NCBI RefSeq assembly: GCF_011386835.1
Contig: NC_088792.1
Location: 111,262,421 to 111,326,420 of the forward strand
DNA: 64,000 nt
DNA from: Chrysemys picta bellii
Taxonomy: Eukaryota > Chordata > Testudines > Emydidae
Direction: 5' to 3'
Each line of letters opens with the position of its first letter. The first letter of the stretch is position 1. Below are positions 9,499-20,792 of this stretch, piece after piece. The notes beneath the pieces are model-generated. The model had not been told where the DNA came from. It was given only the letters and a program-made list of their open reading frames with translations, and ran no database searches. Made by a program: the position numbers and the translations under genes.

Positions 9499-10964
9499 TA
9501 CTCTCTTCTTGTGCATTCTGTTACAAAAATGGGTGTGACTTTCCAAAAATATAATGCCAAACCTGTTGCACCATATATGTCCCTTCGAAAGTATTCTTCC
9601 AAAACAAAAGGAAGGAAGGAGTGAGTGAGTAATTTAGAACTGCAGAAGAAAGTAATAAAGTGCTCCTTTCCAACTCTGCATATCAGAATGTAGCAATCAG
9701 GAGTGGGAATGTTGTTTGGTTATGGTAGTGTTTTGGGGGCCTAGTACCTTTAGTTTTGATCGTGTTTTTATTTGCTATAAATATAGGATCTCTTTTTAAA
9801 GACAACCCAATAACAACAAAATGTCAGATCCCCAAGTAGAAAACACTACAGTATATTTTGCACTCTACTATTAAAAAAGCATTTTTTGGACCACGATTAC
9901 ATCCTAGTGTGACTTTACAAACAAAAGGGGGTCATATGGTCTTGTTTGAGTGTGTAGGGGGTAGAAAAGGTGTGTGGAAACTGACCTACCACTTGAAAGA
10001 GAGAGAAGAAGAAATAATGTCTCTCTGTTCTTTAATTCTCATTGTAGTTCCCTGGGAAATTTAAGTTCAGTGTATATTTAAGGATTTGGGGGGGTTGGCT
10101 TCCAGATTTAACTACTTAGTATACTTCTAACCTGTCCTGAGACTGTAATCAGATATTCATAAATGGAAAAAGCCATTTATACTTACTATAGTAGTATAGT
10201 GAAAGTGGCAAAACTTTTAAGTGTAGACAAGCCCTTAGACACTTTTAAAACTTCACCCAGAAGTACTAGCAGCATAAGAAAATTCTTATAAAATTTCCAC
10301 TCCAGTGTTGTAGAGTCAGCTAAGTTAGCAAATATTAGTCTAAAACTATTATGGACAATTCTGTTCGCTCTTGATGACATGAAGAATTACAGTATTACAT
10401 TTAAAACAAAATACAAATACTAACCTATGAAATAGAGGGATTTTCAGCCCGGCTTTAATACACATCTAAATGCAGCCTTAGGTATGGAGCCATTAGGTTT
10501 TTCAGCAAGAATCTGCCTTCGTCTCAGAAAGGAAAGTACAATAAGTAATATTTATATAAAGCTTTTTAAATGGGCTGGCACTGTTCCAGGCCAGGCTTGG
10601 CAAACACAGTGAAGATCATTTCAAACAATGTGAAAAGAAAAAGCAGATGACTATCTAAAGGTAATGCAGAGGGATGCAAACAGGAAGTGTCATGCAGAAT
10701 GTGGTAATATTGGCCTGAGCATTGAGGAGAACTTATTGGGAGAGGGAAGGCATTTGGAATTTACCTCCTCAGCTGGTGTAAATTGGTGCAGCTCCATCTG
10801 AGGGTCTGGCACTTATATTTTAAAGGCCCTTTCCTCTTCTTCCCCCACCCCCCATTAACTTTGTTCTGTTTCTCTCCTGTATTTTTAGCCTAGTAAGGAA
10901 CACACACTACAAGTTTTTTTCTGTAATTATGAAGCAGTACTACATGGCTAATATCCAGGGTGCT
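9499..10964. other. mostly unassigned sequence
   Basis: No gene seen. Positions 10209-10238 (TTTTAAGTGTAGACAAGCCC) resemble one end of a Harbinger-type MITE, but no partner end is evident. The rest is AT-rich and unremarkable. Confidence 0.45.
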
Positions 10965-11445
10965 CTGGGTTGGGATCGAGGGGTTTGGAGGGCAGGAGGG
11001 GGATCAGGGCTGGGGCAGGGGGTTGGGGCACAGGAGGGGTTAAGGGGTGCAAGCTCCAGGCAGCACTTACCTCAGGCAGCTCCCAGAAGCAGAAGCATGT
11101 CCCCCCTCCAGCTCCTACGTGGAGGTGCGGCCAGCTGGCTCTGCATGCTTTCCTGTCTGCAGGTGCCGCCCTCGCAGCTCCCATTGGTCATGGTTCCCAG
11201 CCAATGGGCCGCTGCAGAGCTGGCATTTGGGGCAGGGGCAGCGTGCGGAGCCCCCTGGATGCCCCATGTGTAGGAGCCGGAGGGGGGAAATGCCGGTGCT
11301 TCTGGGAGTCACGCGGCACCATGACAGTCAGGGAGCCTGCCTTAGCTCCACAGTGCCGCTGACCAGACTTTTAATGGCCCGGTTCCAAAGCCAACCCTTT
11401 TTGACTGGGTGTTCCAGTCGAAAACTGGACACCTGGCAACCCTAA
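10965..11445 (-). mobile_element. GC-rich DNA-transposon derivative
   Basis: On minus it starts TAGGGTTGCCAGGTGTCC and continues with an almost self-complementary segment (AGCTCCCATTGG ... CCAATGGG), then a C-rich tail with repeated short motifs. The opposite terminus is not recognisable, so it is truncated or unusual. The overlapping frames up to 132 codons come from GC richness and show no domain. A hAT-type derivative is possible. Confidence 0.5.
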
Positions 11446-11835
11446 CCTGCCTAACTCCTTCCCACAAGAAACACCTTAGGCACCTAAACCACCTGACTCC
11501 GGGAGCCAGGTTCCCATTTGTGGAGCGCAAGATAGGCACCTCCCTAAAGCCTGGACTCAGGTGCCTATCTTCATGATAAGGGCGGGGCAGGAGGTAGCAG
11601 ACACCAATGTTGTTGGGATCTTCCAGTGGCTAGCTTTGGCTAACTGGCTAGCTTTTCTGGATTGCAGTGTAAAGTGCTGCTTTCTCCCCATGCATTACAT
11701 AGGGAGCCTAGGCACCTAACTCAGGCTTTGTGGGTCATGGTGGTGTTCCTGTGACTTTCTAGATGCATATAAATTAGGCACCATGAGGCTCAGCATTTTG
11801 GTGCCTAAGTCCCTTTGTGAATTTTACCCTAAGGG
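11446..11835. repeat. fragment of the AGGCACCTAA repeat family
   Basis: Shares recurring AGGCACCTAA and GGTGCCTAAGT motifs with the large element at 22278-25684. It ends near TTTGTGAATTTTACCC, like that element's terminus. Non-coding. Confidence 0.5.
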
Positions 11836-12365
11836 ATAAATCATTGAACTTGACTTTGAAATAAAGAAAACATGCATGTTTTAAAGGAAACCAGTAAACA
11901 ATTAAATAAACAAGCATTATGCAAACTAGATACACCATCTAGAAAGATGAGCAAAATGCATGATACAATATAACAATATTTTAAAACAACCTCTTAACTA
12001 GACATGAAATTCTAAAATAAATAAAACAAAGTTGGTTAACTATACTGAATGAACTATTATAACATTCAAAACTGAGTATAAAATTCAAAAAGCTATGAGC
12101 ATCAACCACAATAGTATTTATTTCATTATTTGTGATATTAACTGCATTGACAGGTTGTTCACCATAATTAAAAAATTACTAATAGCTAACCATTATTAAC
12201 AAAATTTCACAGCTAAACTTATGGAAATAGCATCATATAACCAAGTATAAGCTTAATGAAACCACGAGATTACAACTATAATTCAACTTGATATCAACTT
12301 TTGAACTAAACAATGATTTAGAATGAAACTAGATAGGACAGTATTATTGAAAGTAGTGACAATTT
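11836..12365. other. AT-rich unassigned sequence
   Basis: Very AT-rich with no open frame of note and no recognised repeat. Confidence 0.5.
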
Positions 12366-12800
12366 CACAGATTCATAGATTCCAAGGCCAGAAGTGATCT
12401 GGTAGTCTGACCTCCTGTATAACAAGGTAACAGAAATTCCTCACAATAATTCCTAGAGCATATCTTTTAGAAAAAAATGCAATCTTGATTTTAAAATTGC
12501 CAGTGATGGAAAATCCACCACAACCCTTGGTAAGTTGTTCTGATGGCTAAATACTGTTACTATTAAAAACCTACACCTTATTTCCACTCTGAATTTGTTT
12601 AGCTTCAACTTCCAACCATTGGATCTTGTTACACCTTTCTCTGCTGGACTGAACAGCCCATTATTAAATATTTGTTACCTGTGTAGATATTTATAGACTG
12701 ATCATGTCACCTCTTAATCGTCTCTTTGCTAACCTAGAAAGATTGAGCTCTTTGAGTCTATCACTGTAAGGCATCTTTCTAACCTTTTGACAAAAATACT
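12366..12800 (-). mobile_element. CR1-type LINE 3' end
   Basis: Read on plus, CAGATTCATAGATTCCAAGG is the reverse complement of a CR1-type 3' terminus. It is followed by the antisense of the degenerate RT C-terminus (for example GATTGAGCTCTTTGAGTC). It is 5'-truncated, as usual for CR1, with no target duplication. Confidence 0.7.
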
Positions 12801-13225
12801 TAAAAGCTAGCAAAACCATTACTATTACTTTTACTTCTGTTTTAAGAAAATAGATTCTGAGGGCTAAGCATGATTCTTAAGGCAAATTCACAGTCATACT
12901 ATCACTACAGGTCACAATTAAGCAGCGTTTAGATACAGGTGCCTACCCAGAGGGAGGTGATAACATGGAAAGCAAAGATACAATAACCACATACACTACG
13001 ACTCTTACAATAGCAATGCAGACTGAAGGTGGAGTCTACAGGCAATTTTACAACTGTGAAAGTTCAAAAAGCAGTTTGGTTAATCAAGGTGTTGAAATGA
13101 ACTCAAGCAGGTTGTGAGAGTGGTTCTTAGAGAGCTAATAGGTAGACAGAGAAATACTAGTGTGTGAGTTAATTAGCATACAAAAAGAGACAGCTCTCAG
13201 ATGATTAAAGGTAATACCGTACACC
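12801..13225. other. unassigned sequence
   Basis: No gene or repeat recognised between the CR1 fragment and the next element. Confidence 0.45.
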
Positions 13226-13583
13226 AAAAAAAAACCGAGGAGTACTTGTGGCACCTTAGAGACTAACAAATTTATTTTGGCATAAGCTTTTGTGGGCTAA
13301 AACCCACTTCATCAGATGCATGCAGTGGAAAATACAGTAGGGAGTTGTGTATATATATATAGAGAGAGAGAGAATATGAAAAAATTGGGGTTGCCATACC
13401 AACTCTAATGAGACTAATCAATTAAGGTGGGCTATTATCAGGAGAAAAAAAATTTTTGTAGTGATAATCAGGATGGCCCATTTCAAACAGCTGACAAGAA
13501 GGTGTGAGTAACAGTAGGTGCCACAAGGACTCCTTGTTTTTTCCGCTGATACAGACGAACATGGCTAAACTCTGAAACCTGTC
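13226..13583. mobile_element. repeat with inverted termini (AGGAGTACTTGTGGCACC)
   Basis: Left side reads GAGGAGTACTTGTGGCACCT. Near 13530-13546 the complement appears (GGTGCCACAAGGACTCC), giving inverted ends about 310 bp apart, then a tail with ACTCTGAAACC. The middle holds a TA/GA microsatellite at 13350-13374 and no coding potential. I do not assign a superfamily. Confidence 0.6.
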
Positions 13584-13592
13584 ACCATACAC

Positions 13593-13724
13593 CAGTGGTT
13601 TTCAACCTTTTTTTCATTTGTGGACCCCTACAAAATTTCAAATGTCAGTGTGGACCCCTTTGGAAATCTTAGATATAGTCTGCTGACTCCCAGGGGTCCA
13701 TGGACCACAAGTTGACAACCACTT
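13593..13724. mobile_element. hAT-type MITE (CAGTGGTTTTCAACC)
   Basis: 132 bp with ends CAGTGGTTTTCAACC and GTTGACAACCACTT, flanked by a perfect 8-bp duplication CCATACAC (13585-13592, 13725-13732). The 8-bp TSD and CAGTGG start fit hAT. Related copy at 27149-27304. Confidence 0.85.
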
Positions 13725-13732
13725 CCATACAC

Positions 13733-14261
13733 CAATGGGTAAACATTGTAATATTCAAATATAGAAAGAGAAATGTGACGAAGTTCACTGCTTTTGGTAT
13801 TTAAAACAGACAAAGGAAAGGAGTGACTATTTAATGAGGATAGGTTTGAGAAGTGTAACGTGTTAACACAGAAAAGTAACTGTGCTGTTAGAAACATGCA
13901 ATGCAATTAAAGCCAATGTAAATGTATTCTAAAGTTCATAACATACACCAATATAGATTGAGGTGAGGTTTTGAAATTAGAAGATAGCTTTTCTCTTCTC
14001 ACACTGACTATAATGTTACAAGGGAGAGAGAGCTGAGGATGCTTATCTCACCAGTAGGTAATTCTCACTCTCACATGCAAAGACAGCACAGCTGCAGGGG
14101 ATATATGTGTAAGATACAGGGCAGAGCAGAACAGTGATTTAAGGACGCTGGTAGTTCTTAGTAACTACGGTAGTTCTCAGGAACTGAGTTGAAACAAGAT
14201 AACAAAATTAGCCATCAAACAATGAATTTTCACAAAGATAACACAATAAATCCAGCTGAGT
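13733..14261. other. unassigned sequence
   Basis: No recognised gene or repeat. The 92-codon minus frame near 13628-13906 overlaps the hAT MITE and has no domain. Confidence 0.45.
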
Positions 14262-14710
14262 TTAAGACTACATCTATACTGCACACCACTTGCACCAGTG
14301 TGTAGAGTAGGTGTAGTTACAGGGCGCAGTGAAAAAGCAGGTAGCATCCACAATGTGGTGTGCAGTTACTCCTTTCTCTGCCAGCGCTGCCTTTCCCTGC
14401 TGCTGGGGTCTTGCACTGTGAGGATGAAAGGCTCCAGCACAGCTCCTCATTGCTGGAGCCTTTTTCCGCTGCAGTGAGTTGATGGAGCCTTTTGCTCCAC
14501 AGCTAAAAATAACACTGTAGATGTGGGGGAGGCACTGATTGGGCAAGGAGAGGCAACATAGGGTATATATAATAAGGTTCTGGCATGTCTTTACTCTGCT
14601 TGCCTAAGCTATGCCTCACTAGCTACACTCTATTTCTACCCGTGTTGGGGTATGCAGTGTATGTACTCTACATGCTGCCAAAAGGAGTGTGCAGTGTAGA
14701 CATATATTTA
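14262..14710. mobile_element. MITE with CTACACTGCACAC-type ends
   Basis: Left end TAAGACTACATCTATACTGC and right end GTGTGCAGTGTAGACATATA are inverted repeats of about 25 bp. The interior has smaller inverted blocks (GGCTCCAGCA ... TGCTGGAGCC). Non-coding. Ends resemble PIF/Harbinger-type MITEs. Confidence 0.65.
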
Positions 14711-14754
14711 GTTACGTACTGAAACCAAAGATTTTAAGGTTAGTTCTTTTAGGC

Positions 14755-15110
14755 CAGTGGTGGGCAACCTGCGGCCTGCGGGCCACATGCAGCCTATCCA
14801 GGTAATCCACTGGTGGGCCGCGAGACAGTGGTTGCATTAACCGTCCACAGGCACGGCCACCCACAGATCCCAGTGGCTGTGGGTCACCATTCCTGGACAA
14901 TGGGAGCTGCGGGAAGTGGCATGGGTGGCAGGGACATGCTGGCTGTTGCTTCCCATAGCTCCCATTGTCCGAGAACGGTGAACTGTGGCCACTGGGAGCT
15001 GCGGGCAGCTGTGCCTGCAGATAGTCAGTGTAAACACTGTCTTGCGGCCCGCCATTAGATTACCCTGATAGGCTACATGCAGCCTGCAGGTCGCAGGTTG
15101 CCCACCACTA
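14755..15110. mobile_element. hAT-type MITE (CAGTGGTGGGCAACCTGCGG)
   Basis: 356 bp; ends CAGTGGTGGGCAACCTGCGG and the matching GCAGGTTGCCCACCACTA. Flanks TTTTAGGC and TTTTAAGT are a degraded 8-bp duplication. The interior is GC-rich and partly palindromic around GGGAGCTGCGGG. Confidence 0.8.
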
Positions 15111-15118
15111 TTTTAAGT

Positions 15119-15741
15119 AGTGAACCACATAATTTAGTAAGCCAAGTGAAGTGAGCTCACACAAGATATGAACAATAATTCTGACAGTTACAGGTCGAAA
15201 ACATATTTAAATCAGCACTGAATCGGTTTGTTGCAATGTTGTTAGATTCAAATCCTAGAATTTAGTCCAGTTATGGTTCTTAGGAGAATTGTCCCCAATC
15301 TTCGGTTATTTAAAGGTTCTATTTCTTTCCTACACTAGTATAATATTTCCTGGGATTTATTTAGAATCAGGATATCTTAAATAGTATCTCTAGAAGTTAA
15401 ATTTGTTAATCTGAAATTTTAATTCAAAGATTCAGAACTGTGGTTTGGCTTTATGGAGCAACTATATCATGGCCACTCATGCTCCAATTCCATGTAGTTG
15501 TGCAATTTTTAGAGGGAAAAAAAGAGTTTTGAAATTTTAATTTACCAGCGTCTCTGCAATTCTTTCCCTGCAATTAACCAGGCGGGGAGCTTCTGTGGTC
15601 TGAAACATCCGTCTCACAATATATTGAAGTTCAGTTTGGAAATATAACATTTTAGGTCCTCAAAATTCCACAAGGATTTTTTTCTGTTCTCCAGCACTAA
15701 ACTATTTGAAATAATCACCCTCTGCGTCTTATCCTATTCCA
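15119..15741. other. AT-rich unassigned sequence
   Basis: No recognised feature. A pyrimidine-rich stretch followed by TTCCAG at 15737-15742 looks like a splice acceptor for the next pseudogene. Confidence 0.4.
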
Positions 15742-16344
15742 GGTCCCTTGACCTCTGCAGCCTGCAGTACTTCTACAGCTCACCCACACTGCAGCAGAAG
15801 CCTGGGCCAATGTACCTTTGTGGACTGTTCCAAAAGAAAGCGTTTCCATGATGAACTTGTGGCTGAAGTTCTGGATAGGGTCAACAAGCAGGTCCAGTAC
15901 CAAACGCAGAGGGACTTATAGCTAGAGGAAAGGCCTGGGGAGAGGCAAGAGGAAAGGCTAAGGCTGGCTGCACAGCTTGAGGACAGGGTTTCAGCACCAG
16001 ATCAGGCACTTGATTCACAGTTCCTGGAACAGGAACAGTGGCTAAGGGAGGAGGATAGAGCTAAGCAGAAAGAACTGTTTGAGTGGCTTATATCGCTAAT
16101 GACCGCCAGAGTACCAGTTCCAGCTGCATCAACCACACCATGGCCTGAGTCCTCTGTGCATAGGGTGACCACATAGCAAGGGTGAAAAATCAGGATAGGG
16201 GGTGGTGGGGTAATAGGCACCTATATAAGAAAAAGCCCCAAATATCGGGACTGTCCCTATAAAATTGGGACATCTGGTTACCCTGCCTGTGCAGTACCCT
16301 GGGATTCAGTCCAGAAATAGCTTTGAAAACTCCATGGCTGGATA
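15742..16344 (+). pseudogene. Myb/SANT-type transposon protein, C-terminal exon remnant
   Basis: After an acceptor-like site the plus strand reads CSKRKRFHDELVAEVLDRV, then a charged, Gln/Glu-rich helical stretch ending FLEQEQWLREEDRAKQKELF. That composition resembles the C-terminal exon of Myb/SANT-like proteins that accompany Harbinger transposases (compare 35120-35475). A TAG near 15919 breaks the frame, and a short MITE (16163-16283) is inserted after ESSVHRV. With the minus-strand transposase remnant at 19350-19800 it would make a convergent pair as in the younger Harbinger at 33073-37352. The DNA-binding exon is not visible. Assignment rests on composition and context, so it is moderate. 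Confidence 0.45.
16163..16283. mobile_element. short MITE, relative of 9367-9496
   Basis: Ends GGGTGACCACATAGC and CATCTGGTTACCC, flanked by TA on the left and TG on the right. It is inserted into the Myb/SANT-like remnant. Confidence 0.65.
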
Positions 16345-16791
16345 GCCCATGCAATTGGGCCCCAGGAGAGGCTGGGCAGGGCAACTTTGCCCCATGCAGC
16401 CCTCCAGATTGACCCCTTCTCCATGGATGCCTCCACACGCCAGGTCTCTGTGGGAGACGTGGGGGAGGGGGACTGGCCACTTTCTGCGGAAGACCCAGCC
16501 TGCTCTGCTCCCCTGGCTCCCAGGCTTGGGGGGGTGGGGGCAACTGCCCCCCAGGACTCGCCAGCAGTGCAGCTGGGAGCTAGGGGAGCGGAGCAGGCTG
16601 GAGACGGGTCGCTCTACTTACCGGTAAGTGCAGGCCCCACCGCTTCTGGAGTACACAGGGGAGTGGGGGTCGGGGCTGGGACTGGGGTGGGGCGGGGCTG
16701 GGGCAGGAAAGAGGAAGGGCAAAGCAGGGGTGGGGCCCTGGGGAAGAGCTGGACCAGGGGCTGGAGTAGCACGCAGCTGCATACTTTGCGT
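16345..16791. other. GC-rich sequence upstream of the hAT transposase
   Basis: A frame stays open from 16387 into the transposase, but its first 135 codons are G/P/A-rich and show no domain. It includes a donor-like ACCGGTAAGT at 16619-16628. It is plausibly 5' untranslated or promoter sequence of the hAT. No CAGGG-type 5' terminus could be found. Confidence 0.4.
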
Positions 16792-18775
16792 ATGGGTAAG
16801 GATGGCCCTGCGGAGAGGCCATGGCTTATGTACTCAAAAACCCAGAATGCTGCCGACTGTTTTTGTTGCAAACTCTTCGAGTCTAATGTTCCAGACACAT
16901 TGGGTTCTACAGGAACAAAGGACTGGAAAAATCTGGCTAGAAATCTGGCATGCCATGAGAAGGTAGCAAATCACCAGAGAGCATTCCATAGGTGGAAAGA
17001 GCTTGAGATGAGACTAAGGTTAAAGGCCACCATAGATGATCAGCATCAAGAGAAGATTGCATCAGAGTCTCTTTACTGGCAAAATGTTCTGAAAAGGCTC
17101 ATTGCCATTGTGAGAATACTTGCTACCCAAAACCTAGCACTGTGTGGCGCTTCAGATCAGCTGTATGTGCCAAACAATGGAAACTTCCTTAAAATTGTGG
17201 AGCTGATAGCTGAGTTTGATGCTGTATTCCAGGAGCATCTAAGAAAAGTCACCACCCAAGAAATGTACACACACCACTACCACTACTTCTTCTGGACTGC
17301 ACATCTGACATCAGCCTACGGAACAAATGACTTTAATGGTGCGTTTTGTAACAACACCAGAACCTAGTGAAAAGGTCCCTGCAATGGTGACTGTCAGAGA
17401 GCATTTTCTAGAATTTATTGACATTGATGATACTACAGGAGCTAGTATGACAAATGTGCTTTTTAAAAAGCTGGAAGATACGGGAATTGCGATACCTGAC
17501 ATAAGAGGTCAGGGTTACGATAATGGTGCCAACATGAGAGGAAAGAACAGAGGAGTGCAGACATGGATCTGAGAGTTAAACCCTCGAGTTTTTTTTGTCC
17601 CATGCAGTTCTCATTGAACTTGGTGGTCAGTGATTCAGCTTCTAGTGAGGCTGCTGAATTTTTTAATATAATTCAAAGCATCTATGTATTTTTCTCTGCA
17701 TCAACTCATCGATGGCAAATTTTGAAGCAACGTCTGGGAACATCCTCTCTGATACTGAAACCACTGAATGCCACACAATGGGAAAGTCGAGTGGAGGTGA
17801 TAAAGCCTAACAAACACCAAATTGGGAAGATAGTTGATGCCATAGTTGCCATTATGGAGAATAATGCTATGACAGGAACTGTTCATGGGAGAACAGTGGC
17901 AGAGGGAAATAGAATCACCAGAAACATACATAACTTCAAATTTCTGTGTGGCTTAGTGTTGTGGCATGACATACTGTTTGAAATAAATGTTGTAATCAAG
18001 AGACTCCATAGTGTTGACCTTGATATATCTGGAGCAATGGAACAACTGGACAAAGCAAAGTCAGACCTACAGTCTTACTAGTCAAATGAGGGATTTCAAA
18101 ACATTCTGAAGAATGCACAGAAGTTGGCAGAGGGACTTCACACTGAAGCTATTTTCCCACCCATTCAAGAATACAAGAATCACCAAAGAAGAAGACATTT
18201 TGATTACAAGGCACTGGATAATCCCATAAGAGACCCCAAACAACAATTCGAAGTTGAATTCTTAACCAGGTGCTAGATTGTGCAATACCATCAGTTGAAG
18301 AACATTTCATGCAGCCCCAGGAATACAGCAGTATATTTGGGATGTTGTATAATGTTCCAAAACTCCTCATTATACCTGAAGAAGACCTACACCAGCAATG
18401 CAGGGCACTAGAGACGGTGATTTAGGTGATGAACTGAAAGCCCTTTCAAGAAACATTTCAGCAGGATCAACTCCAAAGGCTGTTCTGGAATATACATGCA
18501 CAAATAAGATGACCACCCTCTTTCCAAATGCTTTTGTTGCTCTGTGCATACTTCTAACACTTCCCGTAACAGTTGCCAGTGGAGAAAGCAGCTTCTCCAA
18601 GCTGAAGTTAATAAAAACACATCTACATTCCACAATGACACGGGAGAGGCTGGTCGGCCTTGCAACCATCTCAACAGAACATGAACTGGCCCAGACTCTG
18701 GACCTTCAGGAAGCCGTTCAAATCTTTGCAACCACAAAGGCACAGAAAGCACCACTTCGATTATTCAACAGATAA
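16792..18775 (+). pseudogene. hAT transposase, ZMYM1-like, decayed
   Basis: hAT transposases cut and paste elements with 8-bp target duplications. Seen in order: a TTF-type zinc finger end (CFCCKLFESN near 16858), the start of a DUF4371-like region (LRLKATIDDQHQEKIASESL), an internal deletion and frameshift near 17270, then RGQGYDNGANMRGKNRGVQ (17500-17560), a hallmark of this family. A TGA at 17570 and a further frame change follow. From 17660 to 18081 comes NATQWESRVEVIK and LVLWHDILFEIN, ending in TAG. The C-terminal hAT dimerisation region is kept at 18500-18772 (TLPVTVASGESSFSKLKLIK). At least three frames are needed, so it is dead. The 3' terminus of the transposon is at 19272. Confidence 0.9.
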
Positions 18776-18903
18776 ATATGCCAGTGTTTACTATGCAGAC
18801 ATGAAAAGTTACATTTGCTGTTCAGGCGTTTGAAAGTTAAGTGTTACTTAAAATTTTTGAAAAGGTATTTTAAGTTGTTAGTTCTCCTTTATTGGGGTAG
18901 GTA

Positions 18904-19125
18904 CAGGGCCGGCTGCAGGGTTTTGGCCGCCCCAAGCAGCCAAACTAAAAAAAAAAAAAGCTGTGATCGCGATCTGTGGCGGCAATTCAGCGGGAGGTCC
19001 TTCACTCCGAGCAGGAGTGAGGGACCGTATGCCGAATTGCCGCCGAACAGCTGGACGTGCCGCCCCTCTCCAAAGTGGCCGCCCCAAGCACCTGCTTGGT
19101 AAGCTGGTGCCTGGAGCCGGCCCTG
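18904..19125. mobile_element. hAT MITE (CAGGGCCGGC), in the hAT 3' region
   Basis: 222 bp from CAGGGCCGGCTGCAGGG to GGAGCCGGCCCTG, with a perfect duplication GGTAGGTA (18896-18903, 19126-19133). The interior has an A-run and inverted arms (GGCGGCAATTC ... GAATTGCCGCC). It lies between the transposase and the 3' terminus of the autonomous hAT, which shares its end sequence. Confidence 0.93.
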
Positions 19126-19133
19126 GGTAGGTA

Positions 19134-19272
19134 GCAGAGCAGTACCATGAGAGGAGTAGAACAGGAAGAAGGCAGAATTGAGACCTTTCAAAGTTTTGGC
19201 CCAAGTGAGGGGGCATGGGGGCATCATTTCTGCTCCCTGCCTCAGGTGCCAAAATGTTGTGGGCCGGCCCTG
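19134..19272 (+). mobile_element. 3' terminal segment of the autonomous hAT
   Basis: Continues the transposase 3' region after the nested MITE and ends GTGGGCCGGCCCTG, a hAT-type terminus identical in its last 11 bases to the MITE ends. The following CTGCCAAT would be the target duplication, but no matching 5' copy was found, so the 5' end is missing or eroded. Confidence 0.65.
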
Positions 19273-19349
19273 CTGCCAATTGCATATTCAGCAGCCATTC
19301 TGCACCTGCTGATAGTGTAATTAAGCAGTCTTTTTCCAGGGCCTCCTAA

Positions 19350-19800
19350 ATCAGGGTATGGTTTCATAACCCAAAGGCAAAGGGGCTGCATGGGGTCCCC
19401 AGAATAATGTCATTGATAGGAATAGTGTTCCAGCCTGTCCATGAATGTAGACTCCCACCCAGCACAAAGCACTGGCATCATGAATTTTCCCAGTACAGCC
19501 CATATTGACATTTATAAATTGACTTCTGTGGTTCACAAGGGCCTTCATAGCAATGGATTATTGCCCTTTGCAGTTTATGTGCCCATGTGCACCTTGAAGA
19601 GAGCAAACTAGAGGCACATGAGTTCCATCAGTGGTCCTGGTACAGTCTGAAAACCCCATTCTCCCCAAGTCAGCAATTACTGCATGAATATATTTTATGC
19701 ATACCACCCTGGGAGTAAACCAGTGCCTGATTGCCTCAGAAACCTCTGCCACCACTTTACCCACAGTCAAAGGGCTAGTCTGGTCACATTTCAGCAGGGT
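19350..19800 (-). pseudogene. Harbinger (HARBI1-like) transposase fragment, old copy
   Basis: Harbinger transposases are DDE nucleases. On minus, 19770-19558 reads MTVGKVVAEVSEAIRHW, then the box TTDGTHVPLV with a catalytic-type Asp, and GHINCKGQ. After an in-frame TAA the same frame continues MKALVNHRSQFINVNMG and GKIHDASAL, the second conserved Asp block. This is the central half of the domain; the C-terminal Glu block is absent. It is much more diverged than the copy at 33443-34732. Context: it converges with the Myb/SANT-like remnant at 15742-16344, with the hAT between them. Confidence 0.8.
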
Positions 19801-19991
19801 GCTAGGGAGCCTTGTATATGGTTGGTTTGACTCAGGTCTGTGTGCTGCAGTGTAGAGGCCCGAGCCCTGGGTTCAAGCCTGAGTTGGAAAATTCTTAATA
19901 TAAGGTTAACAATCAATATAGATGCTCAAGCCTTGGGTTCTCTAGACCAGGGTCAGCTGATTTGAGTCCCACTAACCCTGGGCTTACATTG

Positions 19992-20246
19992 CATATCTAC
20001 ACAACAATTAAACTGTCAGCTGACTCAGGATCACAGGGCTCAAGATGCAGGGCTGTAAACTTGCAGTGTAGACGTTGGGCTGGAGCTTGGGCTCTGGGAC
20101 CCTCCCTCATTGTGGGGTTCCAGACCCTGGGCTCCAGTCTGAGCCCAGATGTCTATACCACAGTTGTATAGCCCCCGAGCGTGAGCCCAAGTCAGCTGAC
20201 ACGGGCCAGCTATGGGTGTTTAATCGCTGTATAGTCATACCCATAG
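19992..20246. mobile_element. palindromic MITE
   Basis: About 255 bp whose halves are roughly reverse complements: GTCAGCTGACTCAGG on the left pairs with AAGTCAGCTGACACGG on the right, centred near 20110 (GGGACCCTCCC ... GGGGTTCCAGACCC). Ends show CTACAC and GTATAG motifs typical of Harbinger-like MITEs. Confidence 0.65.
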
Positions 20247-20511
20247 ATCTGGAATGTGTGAGGACATTAAAAGGATTCTGTTTATTCCTTCCCTTACAAC
20301 CACATAGTTCTCTTGAAGGTGACAAGAGAACGTTCATAGAGCTGGAAAGGTCTCTTTATCTCAGGATGTAGAAAAAAGGATAACAAAACCATTTAAAACA
20401 TCTTAGGATTCTCTTGTAGATAAAGTGGCCTAAAATCAGGCCTTGGTTAGAGTATAATGTAAGGATACACAATTCAAATGTGAGCTATTTCACTGTATCA
20501 TTACCTTAGCT

Positions 20512-20784
20512 CAGTGGTCCCCAACCTTTCTGCTGCAATAGCATATTCATGTTCCCAGAAGAGTGTGGCGGGCGATGGACGACCAGCCGCCGAAATACCG
20601 CCAAGAACCAGCGTCATCGAGAAGCATCGCCGAAATCCCACCGAGAAGCAGTGGCATTTCGGCGGTGACACTTCTTGGCATTGCTGCTTCTCGGTGGCAT
20701 TTCAGCGGCTGGTTGTCCTTGTCAGTAGGCGGGCACATATAAATGCCCCAGCGGGCGCCATGGCGGGCAGCGCATTCAGGACTG
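20512..20784. mobile_element. hAT-type MITE (CAGTGGTCCCCAACC)
   Basis: 273 bp, left end CAGTGGTCCCCAACC, right end TCAGGACTG, perfect 8-bp duplication CCTTAGCT (20504-20511, 20785-20792). The middle has an inverted segment based on TTTCGGCGG and GCTTCTCGG. The right terminus matches the left over only a few bases. Confidence 0.85.
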
Positions 20785-20792
20785 CCTTAGCT

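Noticed and set aside
13350..13374. TA/GA microsatellite as a feature of its own
   Set aside because: Short and inside the repeat at 13226-13583; noted there.
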